64,000 nt of DNA from Bordetella genomosp. 9 (GTDB lineage: Bacteria; Pseudomonadota; Gammaproteobacteria; Burkholderiales; Burkholderiaceae_B): assembly GCF_002261425.1 (NCBI RefSeq), contig NZ_NEVJ01000003.1:1984001-2048000 (forward strand), given 5' to 3'. The translations under genes and the position numbers were made by a program. Under the pieces are notes generated by a model. The model was given only the letters and a program-made list of their open reading frames with translations, did not search any database and had not been told where the DNA came from. Positions 9,915-17,300 of the stretch are shown piece after piece (within the stretch, counting starts at the first letter, position 1; the number at the start of each line of letters is the position of its first letter).

Positions 9915-11221
9915 TGCCCAGCGGCCGGCGCCGGCACGACACCACCGGCCACAAGAACATGCAGCAGCTGATCACGCTGCGCTGGATCGCCGTGCTGGGC
10001 CAGGTCGCCACCATCTACGTCGTCGTGATGGGTTTCGGCGTGCCGCTGCCGCTGAACTACATGGTGCCCGTCCTGGGCGGCCTGATCGCCTTCAACATCG
10101 TCGGCATGCTGCGCCTGCAGCTGGCCCCCGAAGTGAGCAATACCGAACTGCTGGTCGCGATGCTGGTGGACCTGGTCGCGCTGACCGCCCAGCTCTACCT
10201 GAGCGGGGGCGCGACCAACCCCTTCGTGTTCCTCTACCTGGTGCAGGTCACCCTCGGCGCCGTGCTGCTCAAGCCGTGGAGCACGTGGATGCTGGTCATC
10301 ACCACGACGCTGTGCTTCATGCTGCTGGCCGCCGCCGGCCGGCCGCTGACGCTGCCGCTGGACCACGGCAACGGCCTGGCCAGCCTGTACGTGCAGGGCA
10401 TGCTGATCTGCTTCGCGCTCAATGCATCCCTGCTGGTGGTGTTCATCACGCGTATCAACGGCAACCTGCGGGCGCGCGACGCCCACCTGGCCGACCTGCG
10501 CCAACGCGCGGCCGAAGAAGAACATATCGTCCGCATGGGCCTGCTGGCCTCCGGCGCGGCGCATGAGCTGGGCACGCCGCTGGCGACCATGGCCGTCATC
10601 CTGGGGGATTGGCGACACATGAGGCCGTTCAAGGACGATCCGCAGCTGCTGCAGGAAATCGGCGATATGCAGGCGTCCGTGGCGCGCTGCAAATCCATCG
10701 TGGGCGGCATCCTGCTGTCCGCCGGCGAAGCGCGCGGCGACGCGCCCGCCGAAACCACCGTCCATACCTTCCTGGACGAGCTGGTGGCGGAATGGCGCGC
10801 CACGCGCGGCTTCGACGAACAGCTGCGCTATGAAAACGGCTTCGGCCCGGATCTGCGCATCGTCTCGGATTCGGCCCTCAAGCAGATGATCTGCAACGTG
10901 TTGGACAATGCGCTGGAAGCGGCGCGACGGGGGATCGCCCTGCGGGTGGGCCGCGAGGACGACGCGCTGTTGCTGGAAGTCACGGACGACGGGCCCGGAT
11001 TCGCGCCGCCCATGCTGGCCAGTTTCGGCAAGCCCTACCAGTCCAGCAAGGGCCGGCCGGGTGGCGGGCTGGGGCTGTTCCTGGTGGTGAACGTGGCGCG
11101 CACCCTGGGGGGCACGGTGTCTGCCGAGAACCGCGCCGAAGGCGGCGCGCGCGTCACGCTGCGGCTGCCGCTTTCGGCAATTACCCTGGAGGAACCGGAT
11201 GGGACCACACCCGCTTCCTGA
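9911..11221 (+). CDS. regB: RegB/PrrB/RoxS-type redox sensor histidine kinase
   Basis: Membrane sensor kinase of the RegBA (PrrBA, RoxSR, ActSR) global redox system. 436 residues: six or so N-terminal helices (about 18-180), H-box LLASGAAHELGTPLATM with phospho-acceptor His218, and an ATPase domain (SDSALKQMICNVLDNALEAAR, DDGPGFAPPML, GGGLGLFLVVNVARTLGG). The quinone-site motif GGxxNPF of RegB is present as GGATNPF at 99-105. Cys260 in VARCKSIVGGIL lies 42 residues after the phospho-His, like the redox-active Cys265 of Rhodobacter RegB. It overlaps the SURF1 gene by 4 bp and regA by 23 bp. Assigned by motif; no alignment was run. Confidence 0.92.
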   Translation: MMPSGRRRHDTTGHKNMQQLITLRWIAVLGQVATIYVVVMGFGVPLPLNYMVPVLGGLIAFNIVGMLRLQLAPEVSNTELLVAMLVDLVALTAQLYLSGGATNPFVFLYLVQVTLGAVLLKPWSTWMLVITTTLCFMLLAAAGRPLTLPLDHGNGLASLYVQGMLICFALNASLLVVFITRINGNLRARDAHLADLRQRAAEEEHIVRMGLLASGAAHELGTPLATMAVILGDWRHMRPFKDDPQLLQEIGDMQASVARCKSIVGGILLSAGEARGDAPAETTVHTFLDELVAEWRATRGFDEQLRYENGFGPDLRIVSDSALKQMICNVLDNALEAARRGIALRVGREDDALLLEVTDDGPGFAPPMLASFGKPYQSSKGRPGGGLGLFLVVNVARTLGGTVSAENRAEGGARVTLRLPLSAITLEEPDGTTPAS

Positions 11222-11774
11222 AGACGCCAATGCCGGACCGGCCGCGGAGCGGCTGCTGCTCATCGTCGAGGACGACGAGACCTTCGCGCGCACCCTGGGC
11301 CGCTCGTTCGAACGGCGCGGCTACCGCGTGCTGCACGCCACCGGCCTGGAGACCCTGCAGGCGCTGCTGCCGGACCATCAACCCGGCTATGCCGTCATCG
11401 ACCTGAAGCTCAAGGGCGACGCGTCGGGGCTGGCCTGCGTGCAGGCGCTGCATGCGCATCACCCGCAGACCATCATCGTGGTGCTGACAGGCTATGCCAG
11501 CATCGCCACGGCGGTGGAGGCGATCAAGCTCGGTGCGCGCCACTACCTGGCCAAGCCGTCGAACACGGACGATATCGAACAGGCATTCGGCCGGGACGCC
11601 GGTGACGTCGAAACCGAATTGAGCGACCGCCCCACGTCCATCAAGACGCTGGAATGGGAGCGGATACACGAGACGCTGGCCGAAACGGGTTTCAATATCT
11701 CGGAAACCGCGCGGCGCCTGGGCATGCACAGGCGCACGCTGGCGCGCAAGCTGGAAAAACAGCGGGTGAAGTGA
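11199..11774 (+). CDS. regA: RegA/PrrA/RoxR-type response regulator
   Basis: DNA-binding partner of the RegB-like kinase, 191 residues. Receiver domain: acidic pocket LLLIVEDDETFA, phospho-acceptor Asp68 in YAVIDLKLKGDASGL, Thr in VVLTGY, Lys in YLAKPS. The C-terminus is the short Fis-like helix-turn-helix of this family, NISETARRLGMHRRTLARKL, with no sigma-54 domain between. Family members control terminal oxidases and carbon/energy genes in response to redox state. Its stop lies inside a perfect 16-bp palindrome shared with the convergent AraC gene. Confidence 0.93.
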   Translation: MGPHPLPEDANAGPAAERLLLIVEDDETFARTLGRSFERRGYRVLHATGLETLQALLPDHQPGYAVIDLKLKGDASGLACVQALHAHHPQTIIVVLTGYASIATAVEAIKLGARHYLAKPSNTDDIEQAFGRDAGDVETELSDRPTSIKTLEWERIHETLAETGFNISETARRLGMHRRTLARKLEKQRVK

Positions 11775-11787
11775 TCCGCGCGGATCA
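11772..11787. other. Perfect palindrome containing two convergent stop codons
   Basis: TGATCCGCGCGGATCA reads the same on both strands; its first three bases are the regA stop and its last three, on the minus strand, are the stop of the AraC gene. A hairpin is possible on either transcript but no T-run follows, so it is not a standard intrinsic terminator. Confidence 0.85.
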
Positions 11788-12753
11788 GTGCGTCAGCCCT
11801 TCCCCCAGCCAGCGCCGCTTGTCCCGCAGCGGGGCCGAGCCGAACAGGCGGCTGTACTCGCGGCTGAACTGCGACGGGCTCTCATACCCCACCTGGTGCG
11901 CGACCACCGCCACGTCGGCATCGCTGGTGAACATCAGCCGCCGGGCTTCCTGCAGGCGCAGCTGCTTCTGGAACTGCAAGGGGCTCATGGCCGTGACGGC
12001 CTTGAAGTGATGATGGAAGGACGATGCGCTCATATGCGCGTGCCGCGCCAGGTCCTCGACCCGCAACGGACGCACGTACTGCTCGCGCAGCAGCCGTATG
12101 GCTCTCGCGATACGCTGCGTATGGCTGTCCTTCTGCACCAGCTGGCGCAACATCGCCCCCTGCCCGTTCATCAGCAGGCGATAGAAGATCTCGCGCTTGA
12201 TCATGGGCGCGAGCACCGGAATATCCACGGGCGTATCCAGCAGCCGCAGCAGGCGCAGCACGCCGTCCAGCAAGGTGTCGCCCAGGCGATTGACGTACAG
12301 GCCCCGGCTGACTTCCGACTGTGAATCGGGCGGCGGCCCGACCTCGCGGATCAAGGCGTCTATCGCTTCGATGTCCAGGTCCAGCCGCAGGCCCAGGTAG
12401 GGCTCCGTCGGGCTGCCCACGGTCACCTTGCCCATCACGGGCAGATCCACCGAGGACACCAGGTAATGCAGGGGGTCGTATTCGTAGACCTCGTCGCCCA
12501 CCAGCAGGCGCTTGGATCCCTGCGCGATCGCCGCGAAGATCGGCAGCTGCAGCGCATGCTGGTGGCCGCGCGTGCTCGTCAGCCGGTGCAGATGCAGGCC
12601 AGGCACCGCCGTGACCATGGAGCCTTCCAGCGTCCCGGTCAGGCGGATCAGCCGGTCCAGCAGTTCGCGGCGCGGCGCGTCGAAGGCCGCGTCGGGCTCG
12701 TCCAGCGCGGGCGTGGCGTGCAAAGAGGAATCGGGTATCTCGTTCAGGCCCAT
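11785..12753 (-). CDS. AraC family transcriptional regulator
   Basis: 322 residues. The N-terminal cupin-like AraC effector domain (about 35-200; VPGLHLHRLTSTRGHQHALQLPIFAAIAQGSKRLLVGDEVYEYDPLHYLV) is the type found in regulators next to aldo/keto reductases and alcohol dehydrogenases. The C-terminal double HTH spans about 215-310: VEDLARHAHMSASSFHHHFKAVTAMSPLQFQKQLRL and DADVAVVAHQVGYESPSQFSREYSRLFG. It is divergent from the aldo/keto reductase gene at 12985, so control of that gene is the likely role. Effector unknown; sensing a reactive aldehyde is speculation by analogy with YqhC. Confidence 0.93.
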   Translation of the reverse strand: MGLNEIPDSSLHATPALDEPDAAFDAPRRELLDRLIRLTGTLEGSMVTAVPGLHLHRLTSTRGHQHALQLPIFAAIAQGSKRLLVGDEVYEYDPLHYLVSSVDLPVMGKVTVGSPTEPYLGLRLDLDIEAIDALIREVGPPPDSQSEVSRGLYVNRLGDTLLDGVLRLLRLLDTPVDIPVLAPMIKREIFYRLLMNGQGAMLRQLVQKDSHTQRIARAIRLLREQYVRPLRVEDLARHAHMSASSFHHHFKAVTAMSPLQFQKQLRLQEARRLMFTSDADVAVVAHQVGYESPSQFSREYSRLFGSAPLRDKRRWLGEGLTH

Positions 12754-12984
12754 GGTTCACCGGATCGGAGGGCGGTCCCCGGGATGTTGCCCCCGCGGAC
12801 GCGTGGAATTTTGTGCAATGAAAGAATAGCGCCAGTTTCCTGTCAGATGGGCAGCGCCCCCACTGGCGCCATGGATCCCTGGAGGATTAGGCAGTAATCG
12901 AACAGGATCGAGCACGTGACTTACAGACCTCGCGCGCATACTGCGCCGGTTTATCCGTGAGCGATCAACGATCAGGAGCATCCC
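12754..12984. promoter_or_regulatory. Divergent promoter region, AraC regulator / aldo-keto reductase
   Basis: About 230 bp between two divergent starts, containing no open frame of interest. It should carry both promoters and the AraC binding sites. I did not find a convincing repeat. The aldo/keto reductase start is preceded by a clear AGGAG. Confidence 0.5.
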
Positions 12985-14037
12985 ATGCGCTACAACAAAC
13001 TTGGCAATACCGGCTTATTCGTGTCTGAACTGTGCCTGGGCACCATGACGTTCGGCGGTGACGACGGCACCATGTGGGGGCAGATCGGCAACCTGGAGCA
13101 GAACGAGGTCGACAAGCTGGTCGGCGCCGCCCTGGACGCCGGCATCAACTTCATCGACACCGCCAACGTCTACTCGGGCGGGCGTTCGGAGACCCTGACC
13201 GGCCAGGCGCTGCGCAATCTGAAGGTGCCGCGCGAAAACGTGGTGGTCGCCTCGAAGGTCATGGGCGAAACCGGCACCCGCGGCGTCAATTCACGCGGCC
13301 TGTCGCGCTACCACATCATCGATAGCGTCAAGGTCTCTCTCAAGCGGATGCAACTGGACCATTTGGACCTGTACCAGCTGCACGGCTTCGATCCGGCCAC
13401 TCCGATCGAGGAAACGCTGCGCGCGCTGGACACCCTGGTGCAGCATGGCCACGTCCGCTATATCGGCGTGTCCAACTGGGCCGCCTGGCAGATCATGAAG
13501 GCGCTGGGCATTTCGGAGCGGCTGGGGCTGGCCCGCTTCGAATCGCTGCAGGCGTACTACACGATCGCCGGCCGCGACCTGGAGCGCGAAATCGTCCCCC
13601 TGCTGCGCAGCGAAGGCGTCGGCCTGATGGTCTGGAGTCCGTTGGCGGGCGGCCTGTTGAGCGGCAAGTATGCACGCGACAAGCAAGGCGAGAAAGGCGA
13701 TCGCCGCACCACGTTCGACTTTCCGCCGGTCAACCGCGACCGCGCCTTCGATTGCGTCGATGCAATGCGCACCATCGCGGACGCGCACAAGGCGTCGGTG
13801 GCGCAGATCGCGCTGGCTTGGCTGCTGCATCAGCCGGCGGTCACGACGGCGATCGTGGGCGCCAAACGTATCGAGCAGTTGCATGACAATATCGGTGCGG
13901 TCGATATCAGGCTCGATGACAAGGAGCTGGCCGCGCTGGCCGAGGTCAGCGCCCTGCCGCCAGAGTATCCGGGCTGGATGCTCGAGCGTCAGGGCGGTGT
14001 CCGCCGTCATCTGATGGAACATGGCACCCTGGGCTGA
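12985..14037 (+). CDS. Aldo/keto reductase
   Basis: NADPH-dependent reductase of aldehydes or ketones, 350 residues, TIM-barrel. The catalytic tetrad is visible: Asp58 and Tyr63 (FIDTANVYSGGRSE), Lys91 (VVVASKV) and His133 (LYQLHGFD). The cofactor-binding C-terminal part has GLMVWSPLAGGLLSGKY and VTTAIVGAKRIEQLHDNIGA. The N-terminus MRYNKLGNTGLFVSELCLGTMTFG is typical of the YakC/PdxI-like branch. Good ribosome-binding site AGGAG. Paired with the divergent AraC regulator. Substrate unknown. Confidence 0.95.
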   Translation: MRYNKLGNTGLFVSELCLGTMTFGGDDGTMWGQIGNLEQNEVDKLVGAALDAGINFIDTANVYSGGRSETLTGQALRNLKVPRENVVVASKVMGETGTRGVNSRGLSRYHIIDSVKVSLKRMQLDHLDLYQLHGFDPATPIEETLRALDTLVQHGHVRYIGVSNWAAWQIMKALGISERLGLARFESLQAYYTIAGRDLEREIVPLLRSEGVGLMVWSPLAGGLLSGKYARDKQGEKGDRRTTFDFPPVNRDRAFDCVDAMRTIADAHKASVAQIALAWLLHQPAVTTAIVGAKRIEQLHDNIGAVDIRLDDKELAALAEVSALPPEYPGWMLERQGGVRRHLMEHGTLG

Positions 14038-14127
14038 ACGTACGCCGTTCCGGCAAACGCGCCGGCAACGTCAGCGGCCTTGAGTAAAACGCGCCGCCGC
14101 GACGGCGGCGCGGCCGACTGCCGCGAG

Positions 14128-14376
14128 TCAATACACGGCGACCGCCGACGGCGTCACCACGGATATCCGCTGCTCCGTCTTGTATCGCTCGAGCGCCTGC
14201 ATCCCGGCTGCCGCGGCCTCGGACGCGGACTCGCAGGACTCGTCACTGATCACCAGCGTGCCTTTGCCCTGCTCTTTCGATAGCGCGAGATAGATATACC
14301 ACCCGTATCCCGACGCGGACTCGTCCACGTCCAGCGTCAGGCGGTACCCCTCGCCTATCGTCATATACAGTTCCAT
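14128..14376 (-). CDS. Hypothetical small protein (82 aa)
   Basis: Begins MELYMTIGEGYRL; the start at 14376 is preceded by a strong AAAGGGGAGAAC, which decides against the upstream ATG at 14394. Acidic, no signal peptide or membrane segment. The sequence alternates strands and one helix (CESASEAAAAGMQALERYK), suggesting a small alpha/beta fold. No family recognised. It stands alone, convergent with the aldo/keto reductase gene. Confidence 0.7.
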   Translation of the reverse strand: MELYMTIGEGYRLTLDVDESASGYGWYIYLALSKEQGKGTLVISDESCESASEAAAAGMQALERYKTEQRISVVTPSAVAVY

Positions 14377-14394
14377 GTTCTCCCCTTTTCGCAA

Positions 14395-14836
14395 TGCATT
14401 TCTATAGCATGCGCGCGCCCTCGACCGGAACCGCGAAACTCCCCTATTGACTTGGCAGAACGACGTGTACTCGTATTCGGATCGCGTGCGCTAGCGTCCA
14501 TCTACGATGTCTTGTTGTCAAGCGATCACCAGTTTGGAATCACATCAGGGGACACTGATTTTTCGTTTTCTTTCGAAACAATCCTCCGCGCCCATAAGGC
14601 TCCAAGGATGGTAGCGTTAGCCGTCGTCGTGATTTATCAGCTTTGCCCCTGGTAAGGATCGGCGACCACACGTGCTTGTTTTCGCCACGGCTCCGGCCGT
14701 GGCCTTTTCATTTATGTTGCGCGTCGTTTGCAACTAGTCGCAATAAGTAGCCGTTCTGCAACGACCGCATGGTGGCCTGCGTGCCACGACCACCCCTCCC
14801 TACTTATACTTTGCCGCGCTCTAAGATGAGGTCCAA
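14395..14836. other. Intergenic region upstream of the BvgA-like gene, possible leader or small RNA
   Basis: 440 bp, less GC-rich than its neighbours. A 67-codon frame at 14452-14655 has no ribosome-binding site and odd composition and is not called. Its last 15 codons, from ATG 14608 to TAA 14655 (MVALAVVVIYQLCPW), have AAGG eight bases upstream and are followed 28 bp later by an intrinsic terminator. This resembles a leader-peptide or small-RNA arrangement, but nothing proves transcription. Confidence 0.4.
14684..14708 (+). terminator. Rho-independent terminator upstream of the BvgA-like gene
   Basis: GCCACGGC-tccg-GCCGTGGC is followed by CTTTTCATTT. An 8-bp GC stem and T-rich tail on the plus strand, about 130 bp before the response-regulator start and more than 640 bp after the last plus-strand gene, so it probably ends a separate short transcript. 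Confidence 0.7.
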
Positions 14837-15478
14837 GTGCAAAGAGTAGGAAGCGTCGTGATCGTCGACGATCACCCCATGATCCGCTTCGCGGTCAGAA
14901 CGATACTGGAACAGAACGGCTGGGACGTCGTGGCGGAAGTGTCCACGGGCGTGGATGCGTTGAGCGCCGCGCGCGAGCATCGCCCGGACCTGATCGTGCT
15001 GGACATCGGCATACCGAAAATGGACGGGCTGATGGTGATCAGCCGCCTGCGGGCGGACGGCCGCGACCACAAGCCGGGCATCGTGGTGCTGACGGCGCAG
15101 AATCCGGACCACCTGGCCGCGCGCTGCCTGCACGCGGGGGCATCCGGTTTCGTATACAAGGGCAAGGAACTGCAGGAACTTGTCAGCGCCGCCAAGGCCG
15201 TGTTGCAGGGCAACACGTATTTCCCGACGGTGGCGCTGCACCCCAGCGGCGAACGCGGCACCGCGATGAGCGAAGCTGCGTTGATCGAGCAGCTTTCCGA
15301 TCGCGAACTCGTGGTGCTGCAGCACCTGGCGCGGGGCGCCTTGAACAAGAGCATCGCCGCCACGCTCATGCTCAGCGAAAAAACGGTCAGCACGTACAAG
15401 AGCAGGCTGCAGGAAAAACTGAACGCCGCCACGCTGCTCGAACTTACCGACATCGCCAGGCGCAACGGCCTGGTGTGA
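14837..15478 (+). CDS. BvgA-like NarL/FixJ-type response regulator
   Basis: 213 residues, GTG start, with GAGG five bases upstream. Receiver domain: VIVDDHPMIRFAV, Asp56 in IVLDIGIPKMDGL, VLTAQ, Lys108 in GFVYKGK. LuxR-type HTH at about 150-210: LSDRELVVLQHLARGALNKSIAATLMLSEKTVSTYKSRLQEKLNA. From memory of Bordetella BvgA, the stretches RFAVR, VLDIGIPK.DGL, AAKAV..G.TYFP and KTVSTYK.RL..KLNA are shared, so it is a BvgA paralogue rather than a generic NarL regulator. It lies 4 bp upstream of a hybrid kinase, its likely partner. Targets unknown. Confidence 0.88.
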   Translation: MQRVGSVVIVDDHPMIRFAVRTILEQNGWDVVAEVSTGVDALSAAREHRPDLIVLDIGIPKMDGLMVISRLRADGRDHKPGIVVLTAQNPDHLAARCLHAGASGFVYKGKELQELVSAAKAVLQGNTYFPTVALHPSGERGTAMSEAALIEQLSDRELVVLQHLARGALNKSIAATLMLSEKTVSTYKSRLQEKLNAATLLELTDIARRNGLV

Positions 15479-15482
15479 CACC

Positions 15483-17300
15483 ATGAGAGCTGCCCTGCTG
15501 GGTCGGGCGGCATGGATTTCGGTACTCCTGCTGCTGGCCTGCGGCACCGACGCGGCGCATGCCCCCAACGACGACGACGGGTCGACCGCGTGGATCAGCG
15601 AGATGCTCGAAGAACAACTGGCATTGCTGGATCCGATGCTCGGCGCCAGCATGCTTGCCGGGACGATGCTGGTCGGCTGGAACGGCCATCTGCGCCGGCA
15701 GATCGCCCGTCGCGTGCGCCAGGAACACGAGCTGCGCGCCGCCGCGCAATCGGCCGAATCGGCATCCCGCGCGAAAAGCGATTTCCTGGCGGTCGCCAGC
15801 CACGAGATCCGCACGCCGCTCAATGCGGTGGCGGGCATGCTGGAACTGGGCTTGAAGGAAGCCGCCGCGGGCCAGGACGTGCAGGACCACCTGCGCGTCG
15901 CGCATGGCGCGGCGCAGGGGCTGCTCGATCTGATCCGCGACATCCTGGACCTGGAAAGAATGGATCGCGGCAAGCTCGATTTGTTGCCGCAGCGAACCAA
16001 CCTGCGCACGCTCGCGCAATCCGTGGCGCAGGTCTTCCAGGGCATGGCGCGCGACAAAGGCCTGGCGCTGCGTGTCGAGGCCGGCGATGACGTCGACGTC
16101 GACGTGCTGGTCGATCCCATGCGGGTCAGGCAGATACTCTCCAATCTGGTCAGCAATGCGGTGAAGTTCACCCACACCGGACATGTCACGGTACGGCTGC
16201 GCGCGCGACGCCCACAGGCCATGCGCCTGGCGGTAACCATGCATGTGATCGATACGGGCATCGGCATCGGCGAGGCGGACCAGCGCAAACTGTTCGCACC
16301 CTACGCCCAGGCGCCGGACGGCGCGCGCATCGAGGGCGGCAGCGGACTGGGGCTGAACATCGCCAGGCGGCTGGCGGCCTTGATGAACGGCACCTTGCGG
16401 CTGGAGAGCGCGCCCGGCCGGGGCTGCGCCGTGCGCTTCGATTTCCAAGCGGACATCCTGCCGGCGCCGCCCGATGCCGGCGCCGCCACGCCGGCATGCC
16501 GCCCGGAACATCCGCCGCTGCAGATACTGGTGGCCGACGACAACGCGCCCAGCCGGCTGCTGTTGCGCAAACAACTGGAATTCCTGGGACATCAGGTCGT
16601 GCAGGCCGGCGGCGGCCGCGCCGCGTGGCGGCTATGGCGGCCCGGCGCCTACCAGGTGGTGATCACCGATTGCAATATGACGCAGGGCAGCGGCTACGAT
16701 CTGGCGCGCCGGATACGCCAGGCGGAATCGACGCTGGACGTGGCGCCGTGCATCGTGTGGGCCTATACCGCCAGCGCCCGGCAGGACGAGATCGCGTGGT
16801 GCAAGGAGGCCGGCATGGATGCCTGCCTGTTCAAGCCCGTCACGCTGCCGGACCTGCAGCGGCGTCTGGCGGCGTTGCCGCGTGCGCGCGATGGCCTGCA
16901 TGCGGCCTGGCGGCAGGGCCTGCGCTTCGATCCCGGCGCGCTCGAGGCCCTGGCCGCCGGCGACGGCGCGATCGCCGACCGCTTCCTGGCGATGTTGCGC
17001 GATACCGGCGAAGCAGACGCCGCGACGCTGCGGCGGGCGCTGGACCGCCAGGATTGCGGGGCCGCCACCGACGTGCTGCATGCACTGCATGGCGTCGCGC
17101 GCATGGCAGGCGCCGCCGCCCTTGCGCAGGCCTGCGTCACGGCGCAGCAGGACTTGGCGCGCGACGGCATGGCGGCAGCCGCGGATGCATGCCGGACCGC
17201 GCAGCGGGAACTGACGCTGCTGACGCGGTCGGTGCGTGCCTGGATCGACGGCGCGCCGCCCGGCGCGGAAAAGCCATGCCCGCTGACTGCTCAGGCCTGA
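15483..17300 (+). CDS. BvgS-like hybrid histidine kinase without periplasmic sensor domain
   Basis: 605 residues: N-terminal hydrophobic segment (about 8-20), a short acidic stretch (NDDDGSTAWISEMLEEQ), a second membrane segment (about 50-68), then at once the kinase core with His107 (ASHEIRTPLNAV), N-box SNLVSNAVKFTHTG, G-boxes VIDTGIGIGEADQ and GSGLGLNIARRLA; receiver domain with Asp397 (VVITDCNM); and a C-terminal HPt with likely phospho-His534 (HALHGVARMAGA). The His-Asp-His order is that of BvgS, but BvgS is about twice as long, with two Venus-flytrap domains and a PAS domain, both absent here. The signal must enter through the membrane or very short loop. It overlaps the convergent PrpF gene by 10 bp. 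Confidence 0.9.
   Translation: MRAALLGRAAWISVLLLLACGTDAAHAPNDDDGSTAWISEMLEEQLALLDPMLGASMLAGTMLVGWNGHLRRQIARRVRQEHELRAAAQSAESASRAKSDFLAVASHEIRTPLNAVAGMLELGLKEAAAGQDVQDHLRVAHGAAQGLLDLIRDILDLERMDRGKLDLLPQRTNLRTLAQSVAQVFQGMARDKGLALRVEAGDDVDVDVLVDPMRVRQILSNLVSNAVKFTHTGHVTVRLRARRPQAMRLAVTMHVIDTGIGIGEADQRKLFAPYAQAPDGARIEGGSGLGLNIARRLAALMNGTLRLESAPGRGCAVRFDFQADILPAPPDAGAATPACRPEHPPLQILVADDNAPSRLLLRKQLEFLGHQVVQAGGGRAAWRLWRPGAYQVVITDCNMTQGSGYDLARRIRQAESTLDVAPCIVWAYTASARQDEIAWCKEAGMDACLFKPVTLPDLQRRLAALPRARDGLHAAWRQGLRFDPGALEALAAGDGAIADRFLAMLRDTGEADAATLRRALDRQDCGAATDVLHALHGVARMAGAAALAQACVTAQQDLARDGMAAAADACRTAQRELTLLTRSVRAWIDGAPPGAEKPCPLTAQA
17291..17300. other. Ten-bp palindrome made of two overlapping convergent stops
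   Basis: TCAGGCCTGA is a perfect palindrome. Its last three bases are the TGA of the hybrid kinase and its first three, read on the minus strand, are the TGA of the PrpF gene. The same arrangement is seen at 11772-11787. Confidence 0.85.

Noticed and set aside
14452..14655. A 67-codon plus-strand frame
   Set aside because: No ribosome-binding site, no family and mixed composition; only its last 15 codons are kept as a speculative leader peptide.
14837..17300. Calling the pair bvgA and bvgS outright
   Set aside because: The kinase lacks the defining periplasmic and PAS domains and is half the length; a paralogue label is safer.
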